From NCBI GenBank assembly GCA_958295885.1, contig OY282380.1:1488001-1552000 (forward strand): DNA of 64,000 nt. Reading direction: 5' to 3'. The notes beneath the pieces were generated by a model. The model was not told the DNA's origin. It saw nothing but the letters and a program-made list of their open reading frames with translations, and did not search any database. This stretch comes from Arenicellales bacterium. GTDB lineage: Bacteria; Pseudomonadota; Gammaproteobacteria; Arenicellales; JAJDZL01. Within the stretch, counting starts at the first letter, position 1, and the number at the start of each line of letters is the position of its first letter. This document shows positions 9,836-18,617 of the stretch, piece after piece. The position numbers and the translations under genes are program-made.

Positions 9836-9895
9836 TAGAACGATCAGGTCATACAATCTGTACGATTGCGACAAAATACTGAAAACTTAAAACTT

Positions 9896-10807
9896 ATGAA
9901 ATACGAAAACATACTTGAGACAATTGGCCGCACGCCGGTGGTACGCTTGAACAAATCGGGGGCTCCGGCTGACGTTCAGGTCTGGGTAAAACTCGAATAC
10001 TTTAATCCTGCCGGCTCGGTAAAGGACCGACCTGCCTTAAACATGATTGTTGATGCGGAACAGCGGGGAACCTTGAAACCAGGTGACACCATCATTGAGC
10101 CTACATCCGGCAACACAGGAATCGGGCTGGCCATGGTAGCGGCAGCCAAAGGCTATCGATCTGTCTTCACGATGGCCGAAGACATGAGCGAGGAGCGCAA
10201 AATTATTTTGAGAGCCTTTGGCGCTGAAATCGTTTTGACTCCGGCCCAATACGGAACGGTTGGCGCAATCGAGCGCGCTCAGGAGCTGGCAAAAACCAAA
10301 GGCTACTTTTTTGTCGGTCAGCACTTCAATCCTGCAAACCCAGAATCACACCGCGCCACTGCGGACGAAATTTGGGAAGATTTCGGGTCCGGCTTGGATT
10401 TCCTGATTTGTACAACGGGTACCGGCGGCACCATTTCAGGCTTGAGACAGTATCTTAAGGACCGCAATCCCAAGTTAAAGATCATCGCGACTGAACCTGC
10501 CGATTCACCCATTCTTTCCAAAGGCATCGCGTGCAAGCACAAAATTATGGGAACGGCCCCTGGATTCATACCCGACGTGCTGGACATGGATTCATTCGAT
10601 GAAATCATCTCCATCACAACAGAAGAAGCCTATTCTACGACGCGTTACCTCGCTGAATCGGAAGGAATTTTTGTTGGTATTTCGTCAGGTGCTGCAACCT
10701 GTGGAATGCTGAAAGTCGCTCAGCGGGAAGGAGCGCAGGGCAGTACCATCCTAGCGGTTTTGCCCGATACTGGTGAACGATATTTAAGCATTGACCTGTG
10801 GCAGTAA
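9896..10807 (+). CDS. cysM: Cysteine synthase B-like (O-acetylserine sulfhydrylase)
   Basis: A PLP enzyme that replaces the acetyl group of O-acetylserine with sulfide or thiosulfate to make cysteine or S-sulfocysteine. It has 303 residues, the CysM length. The PLP lysine is K43 in GSVKDRPALNM. The substrate loop TSGNTGIGLAM and phosphate-binding loop TTGTGGTISG are intact, and the C-terminus ends LPDTGERYLS. The frame extends upstream to a TTG at 9866, but ATG 9896 (MKYENILETIGRTPVV) is the normal N-terminus. It lies 60 bp after the second dehydrogenase and may be transcribed with it. Confidence 0.92.
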   Translation: MKYENILETIGRTPVVRLNKSGAPADVQVWVKLEYFNPAGSVKDRPALNMIVDAEQRGTLKPGDTIIEPTSGNTGIGLAMVAAAKGYRSVFTMAEDMSEERKIILRAFGAEIVLTPAQYGTVGAIERAQELAKTKGYFFVGQHFNPANPESHRATADEIWEDFGSGLDFLICTTGTGGTISGLRQYLKDRNPKLKIIATEPADSPILSKGIACKHKIMGTAPGFIPDVLDMDSFDEIISITTEEAYSTTRYLAESEGIFVGISSGAATCGMLKVAQREGAQGSTILAVLPDTGERYLSIDLWQ

Positions 10808-11475
10808 GCCGACCAATTCACTGATCGACAAGTCTTGATATGGCAAAAAAATATCAGGAATAATGATGGATTATTGGATTGAACTTCAATGATGGAAATT
10901 AAGCGAATTCGCGTAAATTAAATCCGTCCCGAATTATGAAGGTGAATCTCGGCACAAGGAGTGGAATCGGCTCAATCACTCTGCAGATTGCAATAACGTA
11001 ATTGATTCGTCAACTTGGAAGGTTTATCAGGCAGCTGCCATTCAACGAACCTACGGACTTCGAGAACTTCTGCCACAGCATGGGATTCTTGTAGATTGAC
11101 AGTCGAATGATTCCTGCTTTTGGAGTAACCCTAATCTGAAAATAGGAATGACCGTATAGAAAAAAGCCTTGTACGATTAAAGTGTTAAACATATCTTCAG
11201 GATCACCCAATGGGCGATGTCTGAACCAACCAAAAAAAATTCAAGGCTTATGAACTTTCTACCCTGCAAAGCAGCTGACAGCAACCGCGGCTACCGGCCA
11301 AGCATTCTCTTCAGCGTCTTCATCCGTCCAAATACTACACTATGAAAATAACATTAGGATTTGGTGGGAAATAACAAGCAATAGCTCATTGACACTTGGA
11401 ATCAGCTTAGGCCGTCAATTTGCCCCGTTGGCAATTACAATAAGAATGATTGAATTAATCGACCCTGAAAATTTA
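10808..11475. other. Gene-free stretch before IS66
   Basis: About 670 bp between cysM and the IS66 target duplication. Only short frames without recognisable protein features are present, and I see no strong terminator, RNA gene or repeat. It ends at the target-site duplication GAATAATT (11476-11483). Confidence 0.5.
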
Positions 11476-11543
11476 GAATAATTGTAACTACTCACCCCCC
11501 GAAGCGGGTAGGGAATTTTTAGTAAATCTGACTGAGAATGATT

Positions 11544-13032
11544 TTACTTGGAGTGGTCGAGCATTTGCACCGCATTGCCGTTGAGTGCGATTTGCACCGC
11601 GGCAAGCGAGCTGTAGCCTTGGTAGGACATCGACTGCAGGTAGCTGGAGATGCGACAGTAAGCTTGGGCGTGATCGAAGTTTCGGAAGGTTCCTGAGACC
11701 TTCTGTTTGACTTTCGCCATTCGCAAGTCGCGCTCGGCTCGGTTGTTGCTGAACGGCACCTCGCTTTGGCGGGCGAAACGAAGGATTTCAGTTTCATAGG
11801 TTTTGAACGCATCAAGCAGCAGTTCTGCCTCGGATTTGGGGATGCGGCCTTTTTTACCTTTGCGCGGCGGTCGTTGTGGCAACTCTGCTCTGCCTTCGGC
11901 GAGGATCGCGCGGTAGCGCGCTTACCTCCTCAAAGCGCGTTTCGCTGAGTTTTTTGGCATCGGCATCGGCCACTTCCCAACAGGTATCAAGCAGCAGTCG
12001 GCGCATGTTTTGCGCCCACTTGTGGCGGTGCGCTTTTTCGATGTGTTTGAGATTTCGCAAAAGATGAGGGCCACACAAGGCATGGTCGACATTGTCATAT
12101 TTGAAATACGTCGCCCAGCGGTCATGCACCAGCACCGGCTTTTTCGCATCGTCGTCATCGCCGCTGCCACGCGCGCCCATGCGCGGAATGATGTTGATCG
12201 AATTCACGGCTTTCGCACCGCGCTTTGGATGGCACTTTTTAACCACGAGGTCGGCAGACGAGCAGATGTGGATCCAGTGGTTTTTGCGGTTCACCCGGAT
12301 CGAGGTTTCATCCGCATGCAGCACCGGCATCTCCAGCAGCCGTTCAATGGCCGCCGGTTCCCAGTCGGCCAGAGTTTGATGCAGGCGCCGCACCCATTTC
12401 ACAAGCGTCGCTTCGGAAATCTGACGTCCGCACATCATCTTGAGCAGCTGCGCGGTGCGCTTGAGCGGCACCATCTGCGAAATCATCAGGTCGGTGGCCA
12501 AAGCGATGATGCCGTTGCCGTACTGAAGCGGTCCGGGCATGTTTTCGGGAAAAGCTCCGCGGTTGACCTTGCTGCACTTCGGACAGCGCTTGATCTCCGC
12601 GTCAATGCGAGTCTCCTTGGTCACGAATTCAATATCAACCAGCACTCGGCGCTGGCAGTCTTCACTAGCTGTCTCGGAGAGGTCTTCGCCACAGCCGCTG
12701 CATTCACAAACGGGCGAGGTCTGCTGTTGAACTTCGCGGCGCACCTTCTCGTATTGGCCGCGTTCAGGCTTCGGCCCTTTGCGTTTGGACCCTTTTCGAG
12801 ACGCTGCGGTTTTGTCAAACGGCGTCAGCGAACTGGGCAGGTCGGAGGTTTGCGAGGTTTTCTTGGTTTTTTTCTCCAGCAGCAACAGCACCAGCATCTG
12901 CAGCATGGACAAAAGCGTTTCGAACAGCGCCGCCACCGCCGGCGTCACTTCGCCGCTGGCTTGAAGCGCCGCGAACTGCGTCCGCTGCTCGGCCATCATT
13001 TCGTTGAGCGATTGCCGGCTGACCTTCGCCAT
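11544..13032 (-). pseudogene. tnpC: IS66-family transposase (TnpC) broken by one frameshift
   Basis: The N-terminal 370 or so residues read from 13032. They include a basic/zinc-finger part (CSGCGEDL; RCPKC), the catalytic LHADETSIRV and LVHDRWATY Asp motifs. Near 11917-11925 the frame is lost, and the remainder continues in another frame from RYRAILAEGRAELPQ, with the catalytic Glu in SNNRAERDLRMAKVKQKVSG, to a stop at 11544. The pieces abut with no missing domain, so a single indel has split an otherwise complete DDE transposase of about 495 residues. It is probably inactive unless frameshifting occurs. Confidence 0.88.
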
Positions 13033-13035
13033 CGG

Positions 13036-13248
13036 CTATTCGGCCTCCATCGGATACTCGCAGCGCAACTGACCCATGGCACACGCGTCAATTTCAATGC
13101 CGATGCTGCACTGCGCTGCCGGCTTGCGCTTCATGATGTCACCACCGCCCAGATGCGATTCGATGTAATCGCACTGAGGTGGCATCCGCGCGATGATGAC
13201 CTGGCACTGCCCGACCGTGGCTTTGCATCCGAAATTTGCGTTGTCCAT
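13036..13248 (-). CDS. Small Cys-rich passenger ORF inside the IS66 element
   Basis: A 70-residue frame directly upstream of tnpC (3 bp between its TAG and the transposase ATG) and inside the element ends. It has six cysteines (for example GCKATVGQCQVI, PAAQCSIGI, DACAMGQLRC). It does not resemble IS66 TnpA or TnpB as I know them. Its position suggests co-transcription with the transposase, but expression and function are unknown and it could be chance. Confidence 0.4.
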   Translation of the reverse strand: MDNANFGCKATVGQCQVIIARMPPQCDYIESHLGGGDIMKRKPAAQCSIGIEIDACAMGQLRCEYPMEAE

Positions 13249-13734
13249 CTAAAATTGGTGTGTATTCAATCATGCCCACACCATAGACTATCGACTACGT
13301 AATGTCAAGGGGCGAGTAAAACGTTCTGCCGCAGACCAATACAATCAGCTCACGATGCCTCTGCCCATTTGTATCTTCAACGGCAATGTTAGCCGCTCAA
13401 GAATTAATCAGAGGGGGTAAGTAGTTACGAATAATTTTAAGTGCCTGTAAAGAAGCAGCTAACGGTGGTTTAACTCCACATAGCATTAGGTCGAGTTCTG
13501 CACCCTGCTACATTTTCTGACTTGCTGATACCATACGGGAGATATTGTGGAAATTCCACAACGCAAGATTATCTGGATAGTGTTTATGAATATCTACAGA
13601 CGTACACCACCGGGCTAGAAAAAACAACGAAATATCTACACAATCGATTTGTTTTCAATTAGAGCGGAGATATTTGGACGAAAACTAATATGAAGAATTT
13701 ACCAGTGCTTTTTGAAATATAGAAGTATCTATCT

Positions 13735-14046
13735 TTAGGCAGACTTCCACGCAAATGGGATGAGATTGATTTCATCCTCTCGGCTTCGGGCTTGAGCAAT
13801 GTCGTAGCTGTTCTGCATCCTCATCAGTGTTTCCATAGACACCCCGAACACTTTTTCAATTCTGAGAGCTAACTCAGACGAAAGCGGGATTTGTTCGTTA
13901 AGCAAAGTAGTAAGCTCGGAATGCGATACTTCTAACAACCTAGCCGCTTTAGCTGTTGACAAACTAAGAGCTTCAACAATTTCAAACTTCACGAATTCTC
14001 CGGGATGCGGCGGATTTTTTAAGCGAATTCCACGCGATTCACTCAT
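13735..14046 (-). CDS. higA: HigA-family antitoxin (locus 1)
   Basis: A 103-residue HTH antitoxin of the HigA/VapI type. It begins with the HPGEF block (NPPHPGEFVKFEIVEAL), followed by an XRE-like helix-turn-helix (STAKAARLLEVSHSELTTLLN) and the ETLMRMQNSYDIAQAR tail. It neutralises HigB by direct binding and represses its own operon. It lies 12 bp downstream of higB in the toxin-first order typical of hig loci. Both partners are intact here. Confidence 0.9.
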   Translation of the reverse strand: MSESRGIRLKNPPHPGEFVKFEIVEALSLSTAKAARLLEVSHSELTTLLNEQIPLSSELALRIEKVFGVSMETLMRMQNSYDIAQARSREDEINLIPFAWKSA

Positions 14047-14058
14047 GGGAACTTCCTC

Positions 14059-14349
14059 CTAGTGGTAATTTTCATAATTCAGATCAATGATTTCATTCTC
14101 AGTGAAGTCAATTCGAAACGTAATTCGCCAATTTCTCGTAATCGATAAACTCCATGTTCCTCGGCGACTACCTGTGAGTTGATGTACTCTCCACATAGGG
14201 ATCGTGTACAACTCATATTCCGATTCCATATCTTGGAGAAATGCCAATACTCGCAATAGCTTTCTCGCTGATGCAGGCTGAATGCCTGCGGTACTACCAG
14301 TTTCAATAAATCGGCCAAGCCCTTTATGCACTACATTCCTTATTTTCAT
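14059..14349 (-). CDS. higB: HigB-family mRNA interferase toxin (locus 1)
   Basis: A 96-residue RelE/HigB-type ribosome-dependent mRNase. Family features are HKGLGRFIETGSTAGIQPASARKLLRVL, with the helical first half, and SRRGTWSLSITRNWRITFRI followed by NYENYH at the C-terminus. These basic and aromatic residues form the active surface in the family. It starts at ATG 14349 and is upstream of higA. The pair stabilises the locus or responds to stress; nothing in the sequence shows damage. Confidence 0.9.
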   Translation of the reverse strand: MKIRNVVHKGLGRFIETGSTAGIQPASARKLLRVLAFLQDMESEYELYTIPMWRVHQLTGSRRGTWSLSITRNWRITFRIDFTENEIIDLNYENYH

Positions 14350-15019
14350 GTTACAGACAGTTCAATCTGTCCGTCGTAGTAGCACATATACTGATTTAAT
14401 ATTAGATGACATGTGGAAAAGTCACATTAAAATAAACCAACTAAGGTATCACCAAGTTTAAACTGAGTTCATTAATTTATCCGGCGATTTACTAACACCT
14501 GGGTTGCAAACACAATTATTGGAAAGGACAATCTATACAATGTTATAGCAAGGACCTTCTGTGCCTGCTGTAAAATTGCTTTTGGTAGTCATCTGATTTC
14601 AGCGCGATAAATTTGAGAGAGTGGAACAACCTGCACTCTGTCTTTCCGACCGTAAATAAACATGTATTTGGAATTTGCTCCGATTGATTTTGAGTTGTTA
14701 TGCGTAAATGACCTTTGGTGTGAAATAATCTGATATACCTGCTTCGTTTGCTCCGACTCTATATGGGCAGTTCAAGTATTAGCCCCCATTTACATACTTC
14801 CGACAAAGACTGATACAGCCAACGATACAAGATACACAGATATGAGTTATTGAAATAGTGATTAACCAAACGTCCCAGAGCTGCTTAAATGACAATAAGT
14901 AAATAAATTACCAATGTATATCTTGCCCAAGTAAGGTTGCTACTCTGTCCCAAGCATAATACGCTGCTATTAATCCGCACGCACTCAGAGTGTAACAAAA
15001 TATTTCACGATATCGATGT
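14350..15019. other. Gene-free A+T-rich stretch
   Basis: About 670 bp upstream of the HigBA operon. No frame of useful length, RNA gene or clear repeat was seen. The HigBA promoter must lie at its left edge, but no convincing -35/-10 pair or operator palindrome was picked out by eye. Confidence 0.45.
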
Positions 15020-15571
15020 TTATTTTGTTACTCTCTCCCTTTCGTAATTTGTTTTTATCGATTCCCGTCTGTATCCATAGACAAATTCTGCAATGTACCC
15101 TAGTAGAGAAAATAGCACGAGACGAATTGGTTGGAGGCTTGAAGCAAGATAATCACCAACAGAAAAGAAATGAGTTGGATTAATACCAAAATGCTTATAG
15201 ACAATTGACGTGTATAGATAACCGGCGGAAACTAGTGTTGCGGATACTAAAGGAATGACCATCGCGATATCTTTCAAACGGAGATTAATTTTATAACCTC
15301 TGGAATCGTTCCATTGGCGATGTATTGACTTTTTTCTTTTTCGAATCTTGCGATGCAGTTTCAAAATATCTGCATTCAATAGCGGATTTATGTCACTTTG
15401 GAAAACATGCCGAAAATTTTGTTCAATATCAGTATGGTCTACTTCAGACGTTGTATACCAATGTGAAATACGAAACTCCAATTCCCGAAGGGGGATGCTA
15501 TCATCATCGTTACAAAGCCAGTGAAAATAATGGGATTCTGGATTTGATTCCGCACAATTTCCAGAACTCAA
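15020..15571 (-). CDS. Uncharacterised membrane protein
   Basis: A 183-residue protein not assigned to a family. The first 110 residues are hydrophilic with a basic stretch (HRKIRKRKKSIHRQW). Two hydrophobic segments follow (AMVIPLVSATLVSAGYLYTSI and PIRLVLFSLLGYIAEFVYGY), then a charged C-tail. This gives a cytoplasmic domain plus a two-helix membrane anchor. Its place in a decayed defence island would fit an accessory or effector role, but that is only context. Confidence 0.55.
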   Translation of the reverse strand: MSSGNCAESNPESHYFHWLCNDDDSIPLRELEFRISHWYTTSEVDHTDIEQNFRHVFQSDINPLLNADILKLHRKIRKRKKSIHRQWNDSRGYKINLRLKDIAMVIPLVSATLVSAGYLYTSIVYKHFGINPTHFFSVGDYLASSLQPIRLVLFSLLGYIAEFVYGYRRESIKTNYERERVTK

Positions 15572-15727
15572 TCTCCAATCATAGAAACTTTCGACTGACT
15601 CCGTTAGCTCTTTCCTAATTGTCTCGATAACTTCGTCAAGAGGGGAAGTCTTTTTCTAGACCCTTTTAGTACTGAAGTTGAATGGCAGACTGTAGAATAA
15701 GATAGCAGGATACGAAGCTCTTGATAC

Positions 15728-16102
15728 ATGGTTGCTGTTTCCCGTTTACGCAATATCAAGAATGCTTCCGAGATCAAAAAAAACGACGAAATTTCCCCGC
15801 GTTGGGTTACAAAATTAAACAAAGTCTATGGAGATGAGAGTTGGCGGGATCTTTATAGCGAAAGTCCTCAGGTAAATCTTTTCGGAGAAATTGAACTTGG
15901 GCGTGAACCTGGTGTAGACGGATTGATCCGAATTTACAAAAATAAGCTCAAATCGTTGCTTGGGGATAGGTTTCTTGATCAACGTCGACTTTTGAAGAAT
16001 TCTAATAATTCTACGCTGTTTGCATTCATGTTTTTTGTTGGTAATTCCGCGGGTATCACATCTGCGAAAAGGATTGCAAAGCACATCTTAGATCATTTAT
16101 GA
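15728..16102 (+). pseudogene. tcmP: Three-Cys-motif partner protein TcmP, 5'-truncated
   Basis: The 124-residue frame matches only the C-terminal part of TcmP: VTKLNKVYGDESWRDLYSE, VNLFGEIE, then DQRRLLKNSNNSTLFAFMF and [13 protein letters not shown], which parallel the family's LRNSRNxPLY and ALKIAQHIL segments. Full-length TcmP is about 270-400 residues, and a stop (TGA 15722-15724) lies just before the ATG, so the N-terminal two thirds are missing. Its stop overlaps the ATG of the Gp37-Gp68 gene (ATGA), the usual pairing. The pair's function is not established. Confidence 0.65.
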
Positions 16103-17037
16103 CCATGCCAACGAAATCCTTGATTGAGTGGACTGAGGTCACGTGGAACCCTGTTACTGGATGCACAAAAGTTAGTCATGGCTGTAAGAATTGTTAGGCT
16201 GAACGAATGTCTCGCAGACTACACGCAATGGGAGTCAATAAATATAGAAACGCTTTCTCTCTTACCATTCACGAATCTGTTTTAGAAGATCCAACAAAAT
16301 GGTCTAAGCCTCGATTGGTGTTTGTTCACTCAATGTCCGACTTATTTGATGAATCAGTCCCTGAGTGGTTCATTGAAGCGGTTTTTGACGTTATGAACCA
16401 AGCATCCCAACACACTTTTCAAGTACTAACCAGTGTCTGCCAGAAAACGTTTAATACAATGATAATAATCATTAATCATGTCATTCTAACAAGTGAAGAT
16501 TTTGCTGGTTTGTGGCATTTGGCAGCGAAATTCGCCTTTGAACCCGTTAATCCGCCAAAATCGAAATTTCTTCGTTTGAAAATATCGCATGATTGTTATT
16601 TATTATCAATGTGATGTATAGTTTTTGGATGAATACTAACTAAACGGCCTGCTCGTGTTATTAAAATGAATAGGCAAATTTACTGGTCGCCGAATATCTG
16701 GTTTGGTGTAAGTATTGACTCCGAGAGATGGATCGAACGATTGGGTCTTCTCAAGGAATTAAGTGCCCAAACGAAGTTTTTATCACTCGAACCTTTGTTG
16801 GGACCATTGCCCAGTTTACAGCTTCAAGGTATAGACTGTGTAATAGTAGGAGGGGAATCTGGACCAAAAGCTAGACCTATAAAAGTCGAATGGGTTAGAG
16901 AAATCCGGGACAACTGCGTAAACAACAAAGTGCCAATTTTCTTCAAACAGTGGGGCGGAGTTTTCAAGAAGCGAACGGGACGTTTACTGGATAACCGAAC
17001 ATGGGATGAGATGCCGGTGCGCTTACAAAATAGCTAA
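16099..17037 (+). pseudogene. Phage Gp37/Gp68-family three-Cys-motif (radical-SAM-like) protein, broken
   Basis: The N-terminus reads [20 protein letters not shown], then C-x-x-C: Cys22, Cys29 and Cys32 are the three-Cys signature. The next codon, normally Tyr in CYAE, is TAG (16195-16197). The frame then stays open ([15 protein letters not shown]) to FQVLT, where a 210-bp insertion brings in a stop at 16614. After it the same frame resumes with TKRPARVIKMN and runs through PNIWFGVSID, FLSLEPLLGP, CVIVGGESGPKARP and FFKQWGG to the end. So one nonsense change and one in-frame insertion inactivate an otherwise complete gene. It is coupled to tcmP upstream. Confidence 0.8.
16431..16633. mobile_element. 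MITE-like insertion with 7-bp target duplication
   Basis: The insertion lies within the Gp37/Gp68 gene between two copies of TACTAAC (16424-16430 and 16634-16640). With one repeat copy it adds exactly 210 bp, a multiple of three. The ends are imperfect inverted repeats of about 45 bp: the left end contains ACAATGATAATAATCATT and the right end, reverse-complemented, ACATTGATAATAAATAAC, both then reaching AATCATG. It encodes no protein, so it looks like a non-autonomous element mobilised in trans. Confidence 0.7.
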
Positions 17038-17179
17038 CGAATATTCGCAAATTTATAATTTTTCGCAATTCTTAGACAATTTGCTAATGCAATAATCAGT
17101 TGGAACAGAGTTCAGAGATTGCCAAGTTGTCGCAAATACTTCAGTGTAAACACTGGAAATTAGATGAAAAGGAGCAAGT

Positions 17180-17602
17180 GCGGTTTCGATAAATGGTTAA
17201 TCTCAGTTAGGCACTTCATTAATGGGGATTTCGAGTACTAAACTGGGGAATGACATTGCACTACAGTAAAAGAAACGCTTGGTTTGTTGAGCCTCGAATG
17301 CTAAGACAATTCAATTATCCGGTTGGTCTTACTCGAATGCTGGAAATACACTTGAATAGGGGCTCACATAAAGTGCTTATGTCTGCATTCCGTAGCTAAA
17401 ACGTTACAATCACTGGTTAAATCCGCGTCAATCTCAGCCAATAGCACCATCATCAGGCATTGTCCAACGCTGAAACCGGATAAACGAATGGTCCTGCATC
17501 GAATGCGAAATGTATGGATAAATATTATCAGTAATTTTTCCTAATTCAAGTCGAAGTTGACGAAACCTATCTAGGTGGAAAAGAGAAGCATAAGCACAAA
17601 TT
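17180..17602 (+). pseudogene. IS1595 (ISXO2-like) transposase remnant, N-terminal/central part
   Basis: Short blocks in different frames match an IS1595-family transposase in order: FDKWLISVRHFING, then MGISSTKLGNDIAL with SKRNAWFV, then the DDE motif QVEVDETYLGGKEKHKHK at about 17548-17601. The stretch between is riddled with stops. The C-terminal half is not found here; a matching C-terminal remnant lies at 35135-35284 in the opposite orientation. Confidence 0.6.
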
Positions 17603-17613
17603 CATATAATGAA

Positions 17614-17820
17614 ATGCAGGTCGAGGGCAATTACATTACCCAGCTAAGGGATCTGCAGATTCGTTTCACAATCAACGGACTGTCAGAATCAACTTTCCCT
17701 AAGATTACTTACAACGCCCAGATTACTTGCGACCTAACCAAGACTCGTGACACACTCATACCCAAGATCCTCTCCCGGCAACTTCGTTTGCAGATCGAAG
17801 AAATGGAAGCAGTGATGTGA
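17614..17820 (+). CDS. Small ORF coupled to the Hachiman-like nuclease gene
   Basis: A 68-residue frame from ATG 17614 (open further upstream to a GTG at 17575, inside the IS1595 remnant). Its TGA overlaps the GTG start of the nuclease gene as GTGA, so it appears to be translationally coupled to the operon. I recognise no family. Predicted features are an amphipathic N-terminal half and a charged helix near the end (SRQLRLQIEEMEAVM). It may be a complete small subunit or the 3' remainder of a larger gene cut by the IS1595 element; these cannot be told apart here. Confidence 0.5.
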   Translation: MQVEGNYITQLRDLQIRFTINGLSESTFPKITYNAQITCDLTKTRDTLIPKILSRQLRLQIEEMEAVM

Positions 17821-18617
17821 TTAGATCGTGCACTACAACTGAGTTTGAGGACAACCACGTCTGCGTATCTTGGCGTGGCCAGTCATTTTCGGATAGTAAC
17901 GACTTTTCAGAATTTCTCCAGACACAAGTTCGTTCACGTCTTGATGATAGAGAAGGAGTGGAAGATTTGCATAGTCATCTTCACGGCTTGGATCTTACCG
18001 GTATGGGAAGGGAAAGTCTAGAAGCTGTACTAGCAGCGGAAGTTCTTGAAGAGCGGGATTGGGCTGGTGGCGAAGCATTTGCTGAAGCTTATCTGATGGA
18101 GACGAGGGGCATAATATTCCCGTGGAACATGGAACGCGACAAACGAAATCCTTTTGGTTCGTTACCAGGGCCTGACCTTGTTGGTTTTGTGGCGGAAAAT
18201 TCTGGCTATCGTTTCGCTCTATGAGAAGTAAAGACATCCTCCGAAGAGACTTACCCGCCTCAAATCATGTCGGTTCGGTCAGGACACATGGGCCACCAAA
18301 TTGACCGGCTAGCCCACGACATCACGACAATTTACCAACTTATCAAATGGCTGCACCCACGAGTCAGATGTGGACCGCATCAGGCAGCATTTGATCGTTC
18401 ATGCACTAACTATTTCAATTCAGTGAAAAAATCAGTAGCGATTTTCGGCGTCCTGATTCGTGATACGCAACCGAATGAAGGCGATCTTCTTGCCCGGGGA
18501 AGAACATTGAGAGGCGAACTTGCCTCCACGACTCAATGCGATCTTGTCGCACTCTACCTTCCCTGCTGGCAGTTGGATCAGCTTGTTCCCTCAAATCGGC
18601 AAGGAGGTGACTCATGA
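17817..18617 (+). pseudogene. HamA-like PD-(D/E)XK nuclease (Hachiman-like), one in-frame TGA
   Basis: One continuous frame of 267 codons including the internal TGA. Residues 90-135 hold a PD-(D/E)XK-type site: PGPDLVGF, then YRFAL, then EVKTSSEE. Between FAL and EVKTS the codon is TGA (18222-18224), where Gly (GGA) is expected in a typical GEVKTS strand; beyond it the frame stays open to the stop. The nuclease-plus-SF2-helicase layout resembles Hachiman HamA (DUF1837) with HamB. The start is GTG, overlapping the upstream ORF, and the stop overlaps the helicase ATG. Assignment to HamA is by architecture and motif, not by search. Confidence 0.6.
18601..18609 (+). promoter_or_regulatory. Strong Shine-Dalgarno for the helicase, inside the nuclease gene
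   Basis: AAGGAGGTG lies 4 bp before ATG 18614, within the last codons of the nuclease gene. With the ATGA overlap it fixes the helicase start and would allow helicase translation even though the nuclease frame is interrupted. Confidence 0.75.

Larger units (their letters stand above)
11484..13428 (-). mobile_element. IS66-family element (ISBst12-like layout), 1945 bp, transposase frameshifted
   Basis: Both ends are defined. The left end reads GTAACTACTCACCCCC and the right end, reverse-complemented, reads GTAACTACTTACCCCC: terminal inverted repeats starting GTAA as in IS66 elements. A perfect 8-bp direct repeat GAATAATT flanks it (11476-11483 and 13429-13436), the IS66 target-duplication length, which shows a real and fairly recent insertion. 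It encodes a TnpC-type transposase and a small upstream ORF but no tnpA or tnpB, as in the ISBst12 subgroup. Confidence 0.92.

Noticed and set aside
11010-11210. 66-codon minus-strand frame
   Set aside because: No motif, ribosome site or context; treated as chance.
12010-13302. Long plus-strand open frame (430 codons)
   Set aside because: It is antisense to the IS66 transposase, which has clear catalytic motifs; the open frame is a by-product of transposase codon use.
16195-16197. TAG readthrough or reassignment (suppressor tRNA)
   Set aside because: Core genes use TAG and TGA as normal stops and the only tRNA seen is tRNA-Met (CAT); decay is simpler.
18222-18224. TGA in the nuclease gene as a selenocysteine codon
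   Set aside because: The expected residue is Gly in a GEVKTS-type strand, no SECIS-like hairpin was noticed directly after it, and the neighbouring helicase has an unrelated TAG.
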